In this document: positions 7,236 to 9,513 of the stretch, piece by piece
Layout of the letters: every line of letters starts with the position of its first letter
Position numbering within the stretch: position 1 is the first letter of the stretch
Origin: JBBSTY01 sp038235385
GTDB taxonomy: Bacteria > Actinomycetota > Acidimicrobiia > Acidimicrobiales > Acidimicrobilacustridaceae
NCBI GenBank assembly: GCA_038235385.1
Contig: JBBSTY010000151.1
Location: forward strand, 1 to 9,513
Length of the DNA stretch: 9,513 nucleotides
Direction of reading: 5' to 3'
Made by a program: the position numbers and the translations under genes
The notes under the pieces: model-generated
The model's input: only the letters and a program-made list of their open reading frames with translations
Database searches by the model: none
Told to the model about the DNA's origin: nothing

Positions 7236-7834
7236 CGCTGGACCCGACCGAGCACGTCGCCAAGCCGTTCCATGTCCGATCGCCACAACGCGAACACCTC
7301 GACGTCGTGCCACGCCCCGCCGATGTTGAGGTGGCGTCGGAACGTGCCTTCGTGGGTGAGGAAGCGGTGGAGTCCGGGCACCAGCCGGTGGTTCGCCGCG
7401 AGGGTCTCGATCTGCAGCTTGTCGACCGGGTAGGCGTCGAAGACGAACCCGACGAACTCGAGGGCCATCTCGATGCCGAGGCCGGTGGAGACGTAGCGAG
7501 GGTTCACCAACACGCTGAGCTGCGCGCGGCGATCGACGAGGTTCGGGTCGAGGATCTCCACCAGACCCACGATGGGGTCGTCGGGGTCGTCGCCGGCGGT
7601 GACGACCGCGGACGTGAGCACGTCGCGCGCCAGTTGCGCCTGCACTTGGAACGGCGCCCAGAACACGCCACGGTTCCGCCAGGTCAGGGACACCCTCGGC
7701 GAGCTGATGATGGTCTGCAGGCGTTCGATGAAGCGGTTCTCCAGTCTCCAGAACGTGAGCCGCGATCCACGCAGGAGCACGCGCTCGTCTGGAGCGGTCA
7801 CCGGCGAGGGAGCCGTCGCGAGGTCGGTCGTCAT
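7232..7834 (-). CDS. GNAT-family N-acyltransferase
   Basis: A 200-residue protein with the GNAT fold, closest in style to the RimJ/RimL type: LRGSRLTFWRLE (21-32) as the first strand and helix, IVGLVEIL (88-95), LSVLVNPRYVSTGLGIEMALEFVGFVF (106-132) containing the acyl-CoA pyrophosphate loop, and LQIETLAANHRLVPGLHRFL (140-159) with the family asparagine. The loop reads V-S-T-G-L-G, with Val115 where most acetyltransferases have Arg or Gln, which could fit a carrier-bound donor better than free CoA. ATG 7834 overlaps the preceding stop (ATGA) and has AAGGTGG just upstream; the long open frame beyond it is the antisense shadow of the membrane-protein gene. Beside an ACP and a FAAL it probably transfers a fatty acyl group to an amine, like MbtK. 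The acceptor is unknown. Confidence 0.82.
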   Translation of the reverse strand: MTTDLATAPSPVTAPDERVLLRGSRLTFWRLENRFIERLQTIISSPRVSLTWRNRGVFWAPFQVQAQLARDVLTSAVVTAGDDPDDPIVGLVEILDPNLVDRRAQLSVLVNPRYVSTGLGIEMALEFVGFVFDAYPVDKLQIETLAANHRLVPGLHRFLTHEGTFRRHLNIGGAWHDVEVFALWRSDMERLGDVLGRVQR

Positions 7835-8634
7835 GGCGCCACCTTCGATCCGAGAGCGACCGCGACGCTCGGCGCCTGGTCGAAGCATGGCCGCAGTGCG
7901 GCTCTGGTTGGAGGGTCCGTCTGTTGGAGCGTGGTCATCATCGCCTCGGGAGTTGTGCCGAACGACGTCACGCCGGCATCTCGAGCGCACGCCGTGAAGG
8001 CGTTGGCCGTCCTCGCGACGTAGCCGGGGTCGGCGAGCAGGTTGGTCTGGTACACGTCTTTGATGTTCTGCTGCATGGTGCGGTGACAGTTCTCCTCGAG
8101 TGCCGCGACCGCAGCCTGGTCCTGTTGGGTCGTGGCGCCGGGAACGGTGTCGACGCCGTAGGAGTACGTGATCTCGAACCCGTCGGGTGACACGACGATC
8201 GGGTCCATGGTCAACGTGGCGATCGGCCCGGTGGGTGAGGACGCGATCTGGCCGAACCCGGCCTCGAAGCAGGCGACAGTCGAGCGGACGGCGTCCTCGT
8301 ACTCCGAGCGGGAGACCGCTCCATCGGCGAGGACCGCCTTCTGCGGGTCCGGTGCTCGTGCCACGAGCTCGTCCACACGGGCTCGAGCCTCGTCCGGACC
8401 GATCACCATCATGGTCGCCACCGGAGCGGATCCGGCTGCGCCGGACGCCTCCGTGTCGGCCGACACGGTGCCGTCCGATTCGTCTCGAACCGCCAGCCAC
8501 GCGCCGCCGGCGACGACGACGCCGATGAGCACCGCGACGATCGCGATGCCCATCGAGCGCCGTGGCGCCGCTCGCGAACCAGGATCCGACGGCGGCGAGG
8601 GAACCGCCTCCTGCTCGTGAGAGATCAACGGCAT
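7831..8634 (-). CDS. Membrane-anchored extracytoplasmic protein of unknown function
   Basis: A 267-residue protein that I do not recognise. A short polar cytoplasmic head (1-28, with R25, R26) leads into one hydrophobic segment (about 29-49, GIAIVAVLIGVVVAGGAWLAV), then a low-complexity S/A/G/T/D linker (about 51-72) and an outer domain. The domain has DPQKAVLADGAVSRSEYEDAVRSTVACFEAG (96-126), a pattern that as I recall recurs in actinobacterial exported proteins, and four cysteines (122, 183, 216, 250) that could form two disulfides. Arg residues before the segment favour an N-in orientation. ATG 8634 follows the secreted-protein stop by six bases and has no clear ribosome site, so it probably relies on coupling. 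It overlaps the GNAT start by four bases, tying it to the lipid enzymes; it may be a partner or acceptor. Function is inference only. Confidence 0.78.
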   Translation of the reverse strand: MPLISHEQEAVPSPPSDPGSRAAPRRSMGIAIVAVLIGVVVAGGAWLAVRDESDGTVSADTEASGAAGSAPVATMMVIGPDEARARVDELVARAPDPQKAVLADGAVSRSEYEDAVRSTVACFEAGFGQIASSPTGPIATLTMDPIVVSPDGFEITYSYGVDTVPGATTQQDQAAVAALEENCHRTMQQNIKDVYQTNLLADPGYVARTANAFTACARDAGVTSFGTTPEAMMTTLQQTDPPTRAALRPCFDQAPSVAVALGSKVAP

Positions 8635-8640
8635 GGGACG

Positions 8641-9156
8641 TCAGTCGACCAGCGTGCCGATGCCCTGCCAGCTGCCGCCGGTGGCCTCACTGCGCCACTT
8701 GGTGGAGAACCGCTTGTTCTCGGCGTAGTAGCCGTCGAGCGAGTCGTGGTAGAACCAGCCGGCGACGCTGCACCCGCTGTGGAACGACGACGTGTTGATC
8801 TTGTTGGCGTACGAGCCGTCGGGGTTGTAGACGGCCACCTGGCCCTGGTAGTCGCACACGCTCGGCCAGAGCGAGTCGCCGCTCTCGAACGTGCGGATGT
8901 CGCACCAACGCTCACGACCCCCGCTGGCGTTGGAGACCCGAGCCGACCCTTGCAGGTGGTGCTCGTGTCGGAACGTGTTGACCATCGGGTTTCGGTCGCC
9001 ACCATCACATGCGGCCGCCGGCGACGCCGTGGCCACACCGATGGCGGCGAAGCTGCCACCAGCCGCGAGCGCGGTCGTGGACAGGGCCGTGATCGTGGCG
9101 CGGAACGACGGTCGGTGACGGGTGGGTGATGTCGGGTTGGCCGTGTCGGTGTTCAT
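8641..9156 (-). CDS. Small secreted protein of unknown function
   Basis: A 171-residue protein with a clear export signal: a long polar, Arg/His-containing n-region (1-19), a hydrophobic core (about 21-43) and small residues before ATASPAAAC. Signal peptidase I could cut after Ala44, Ala46 or Ala49. Cys50 follows three alanines, which is only a poor lipobox. The mature part (about 120 residues) has four cysteines (50, 85, 101, 129), many aromatic residues (WCDIRTF, VCDYQG, GWFYHDS, TKWRSE) and no family that I recognise. A strong GGGAGG at 9166-9161 fixes ATG 9156; the frame is open 16 codons upstream without such support. It is the first gene of the five-gene operon, with six bases before the membrane protein. 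It could be the product that the downstream acyl-transfer enzymes modify, but nothing in it proves that. Confidence 0.8.
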   Translation of the reverse strand: MNTDTANPTSPTRHRPSFRATITALSTTALAAGGSFAAIGVATASPAAACDGGDRNPMVNTFRHEHHLQGSARVSNASGGRERWCDIRTFESGDSLWPSVCDYQGQVAVYNPDGSYANKINTSSFHSGCSVAGWFYHDSLDGYYAENKRFSTKWRSEATGGSWQGIGTLVD

Positions 9157-9160
9157 GGAT

Positions 9161-9166
9161 CCTCCC
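9161..9166 (-). promoter_or_regulatory. Ribosome binding site deciding the secreted-protein start
   Basis: GGGAGG on the minus strand lies four bases before the ATG at 9156. It is the strongest Shine-Dalgarno sequence of the operon and selects this start over the upstream in-frame ATG at 9204. Its 5' side is eight to nine bases from the foot of the leader inverted repeat. Confidence 0.7.
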
Positions 9167-9175
9167 AAGGTTTGA

Positions 9176-9201
9176 CAGCCCGAAAACTTCAGTTCGGGCT
9201 G
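9176..9201 (-). promoter_or_regulatory. Perfect 9-bp inverted repeat in the operon leader
   Basis: CAGCCCGAA (9176-9184) and TTCGGGCTG (9193-9201) are exact reverse complements around an 8-base spacer. It lies 20-45 bases upstream of the secreted-protein ATG, between the ribosome site and a TTGACA box. As DNA it could be an operator; if transcribed, it would be a strong hairpin ending nine bases before the Shine-Dalgarno sequence. The two readings are not distinguished by the sequence. Confidence 0.6.
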
Positions 9202-9217
9202 CACTGCACCATGTCAA
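9189..9217 (-). promoter_or_regulatory. Candidate promoter, proximal to the secreted-protein operon
   Basis: A consensus TTGACA (-35) is on the minus strand at 9217-9212. With a 17-base spacer the -10 would be AACTGA (9194-9189), a weak match lying inside the inverted repeat. If used, the repeat covers the -10 region and start point and would act as an operator. Confidence 0.32.
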
Positions 9218-9373
9218 CGGATGCTGCATGGCGTGGTTCATCTGCGATGAAACAGCTCGTCGTGTCAACCGCTATGAGGCCAATCCCGGATTCTCGACAT
9301 CGCCCATCCGGTTGGGTGATCACCGTTCAGCGGGGGACGACCGTGCCCACGCACGACGCTGACCTGCATAGAT
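9202..9373. other. Gene-free region between operon leader and putative IS end
   Basis: No credible reading frame is present on either strand; the short open frames here lack ribosome sites and coding character. Base composition looks less GC-rich than in the genes. It holds the two TTGACA boxes and the 10-mer CCGGTTGGGT (9308-9317), which also occurs at 3957-3966. It is probably the upstream regulatory DNA of the secreted-protein operon. Confidence 0.5.
9240..9268 (-). promoter_or_regulatory. Candidate promoter, distal to the secreted-protein operon
   Basis: A second perfect TTGACA lies on the minus strand at 9268-9263, 51 bases from the first. A 17-base spacer gives GCAGAT (9245-9240), a weak -10. 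If this one is used, the inverted repeat at 9176-9201 would be transcribed as a leader hairpin. The box flanks are similar (GGTTGACACG and CGTTGACATG), so they may instead be binding sites of a regulator. Confidence 0.22.
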
Positions 9374-9428
9374 GGCTCTTCGCGACTGAGTGGGGAGCAG
9401 TGAGGTAGCGGCGGCATCCGCGTGTGGG

Positions 9429-9494
9429 GTCAGGGGCCCCGTCATCGTGGTGGCTGTTCGACGGCTACTACGACTTGGAGACCCCTGACGATGA
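9429..9494 (+). promoter_or_regulatory. Alternative stem-loops over the putative transposase start
   Basis: GTCAGGGG (9429-9436) is the exact reverse complement of CCCCTGAC (9482-9489), just before the ATG at 9491. TCATCGT (9442-9448) is the exact reverse complement of ACGATGA (9488-9494), which includes that ATG. The two downstream arms share bases 9488-9489, so only one full stem can form at once. Either would partly occlude the start region in a transcript entering from the left. Confidence 0.4.
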
Positions 9495-9513
9495 GCGACG
9501 CTACCGGTCTGGC
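9491..9513 (+). CDS. Possible transposase, first seven codons only
   Basis: ATG at 9491 opens a frame reading MSDATGL to the window edge. GGAG at 9477-9480 is ten bases upstream, an acceptable ribosome site. Its position just inside a putative ISL3 terminus suggests a transposase, but seven residues cannot identify the family. A non-mobile gene start or no gene at all remains possible. Confidence 0.35.

Larger units (their letters stand above)
9374..9513 (+). mobile_element. Left end of a probable ISL3-family insertion sequence (partial)
   Basis: From 9374 the sequence reads GGCTCTTCGCGACTGAGTGG. GGCTCTTC is the conserved terminal motif of ISL3-family inverted repeats, as in the corynebacterial IS31831/IS1207 group. 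A possible transposase start follows 117 bases inside, a reasonable distance. ISL3 elements make 8-bp target duplications, so GCATAGAT (9366-9373) would be the left copy. The right end and nearly all the transposase are outside the window, so the call rests on the terminal motif and layout. Confidence 0.42.

Noticed and set aside
7236..7313. 26-residue N-terminal extension of the ACP
   Set aside because: It overlaps the GNAT coding end in another frame and is Arg-rich; the 88-residue form has normal ACP length and an ATGA overlap.
7835..8500. Long N-terminal extension of the GNAT frame
   Set aside because: It is an out-of-frame reading of the membrane-protein gene; ATG 7834 has a ribosome site and an ATGA overlap.
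8641..9156. Secreted protein read as a lipoprotein with lipobox at Cys50
   Set aside because: The residues before Cys50 are AAA without the usual Leu at -3, and a signal peptidase I site fits at least as well. Kept only as an alternative.
3957..9317. Shared 10-mer CCGGTTGGGT at 3957-3966 and 9308-9317
   Set aside because: Flanks differ and a few such matches are expected in GC-rich DNA of this size. Not enough to propose a shared regulator.
9126..9408. Two short plus-strand frames upstream of the operon
   Set aside because: No ribosome site, no coding character, and they overlap the promoter region and the secreted-protein start.
1..9513. CRISPR arrays, tRNA or rRNA genes
   Set aside because: No regularly spaced repeats and no tRNA- or rRNA-like segments were seen on either strand.

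Overview
The window is high-GC DNA with the gene style of an actinobacterium: TetR control of a catabolic operon, a lactate 2-monooxygenase-type flavoenzyme, and a fatty acyl-AMP ligase (FAAL). An Acidimicrobiia- or mycobacteria-like lineage is plausible, but nothing here fixes the taxon.

Left half (1-5206). The 5' end of a TetR-type regulator gene (minus strand, running off the left edge) faces a plus-strand group of four enzymes. A 37-bp inverted repeat at 138-174 lies between them and is the obvious operator. The group is an amidohydrolase-2 family protein, a short-chain dehydrogenase (SDR), an aldehyde dehydrogenase (ALDH; its GTG start overlaps the SDR stop by 4 bases) and, after a 119-base gap holding two hairpins, an FMN-dependent 2-hydroxyacid oxidase close to lactate 2-monooxygenase. 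Alcohol to aldehyde to acid steps plus oxidation or oxidative decarboxylation of a 2-hydroxyacid suggest a small-molecule degradation pathway; the substrate is unknown.

Middle (5207-5355). The two halves converge on a perfect 7-bp hairpin, a likely shared terminator.

Right half (5356-9156, minus strand). Five genes form one operon, read right to left: a small secreted protein with four cysteines; a protein with one membrane anchor and four cysteines outside; a GNAT acyltransferase; an acyl carrier protein (ACP); and a FAAL. The last four are joined by three successive ATGA stop/start overlaps. GNAT + ACP + FAAL is the same enzyme trio as MbtK/MbtL/MbtM of mycobactin synthesis, where a fatty acid is activated, loaded on the ACP and moved to an amine. 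No NRPS, acyl-ACP dehydrogenase or siderophore transporter is in view. Instead the trio is tied to two exported proteins of unknown function. This makes it the best candidate for an undescribed system, perhaps N-acylation of an exported protein or a small amine.

Right edge (9157-9513). The leader and promoter region of the operon has a perfect 9-bp inverted repeat and two TTGACA boxes. From 9374 the sequence looks like the left end of an ISL3-family insertion sequence (GGCTCTTC terminus), followed at 9491 by the first codons of a possible transposase. The start region of that reading frame can form two mutually exclusive stem-loops.
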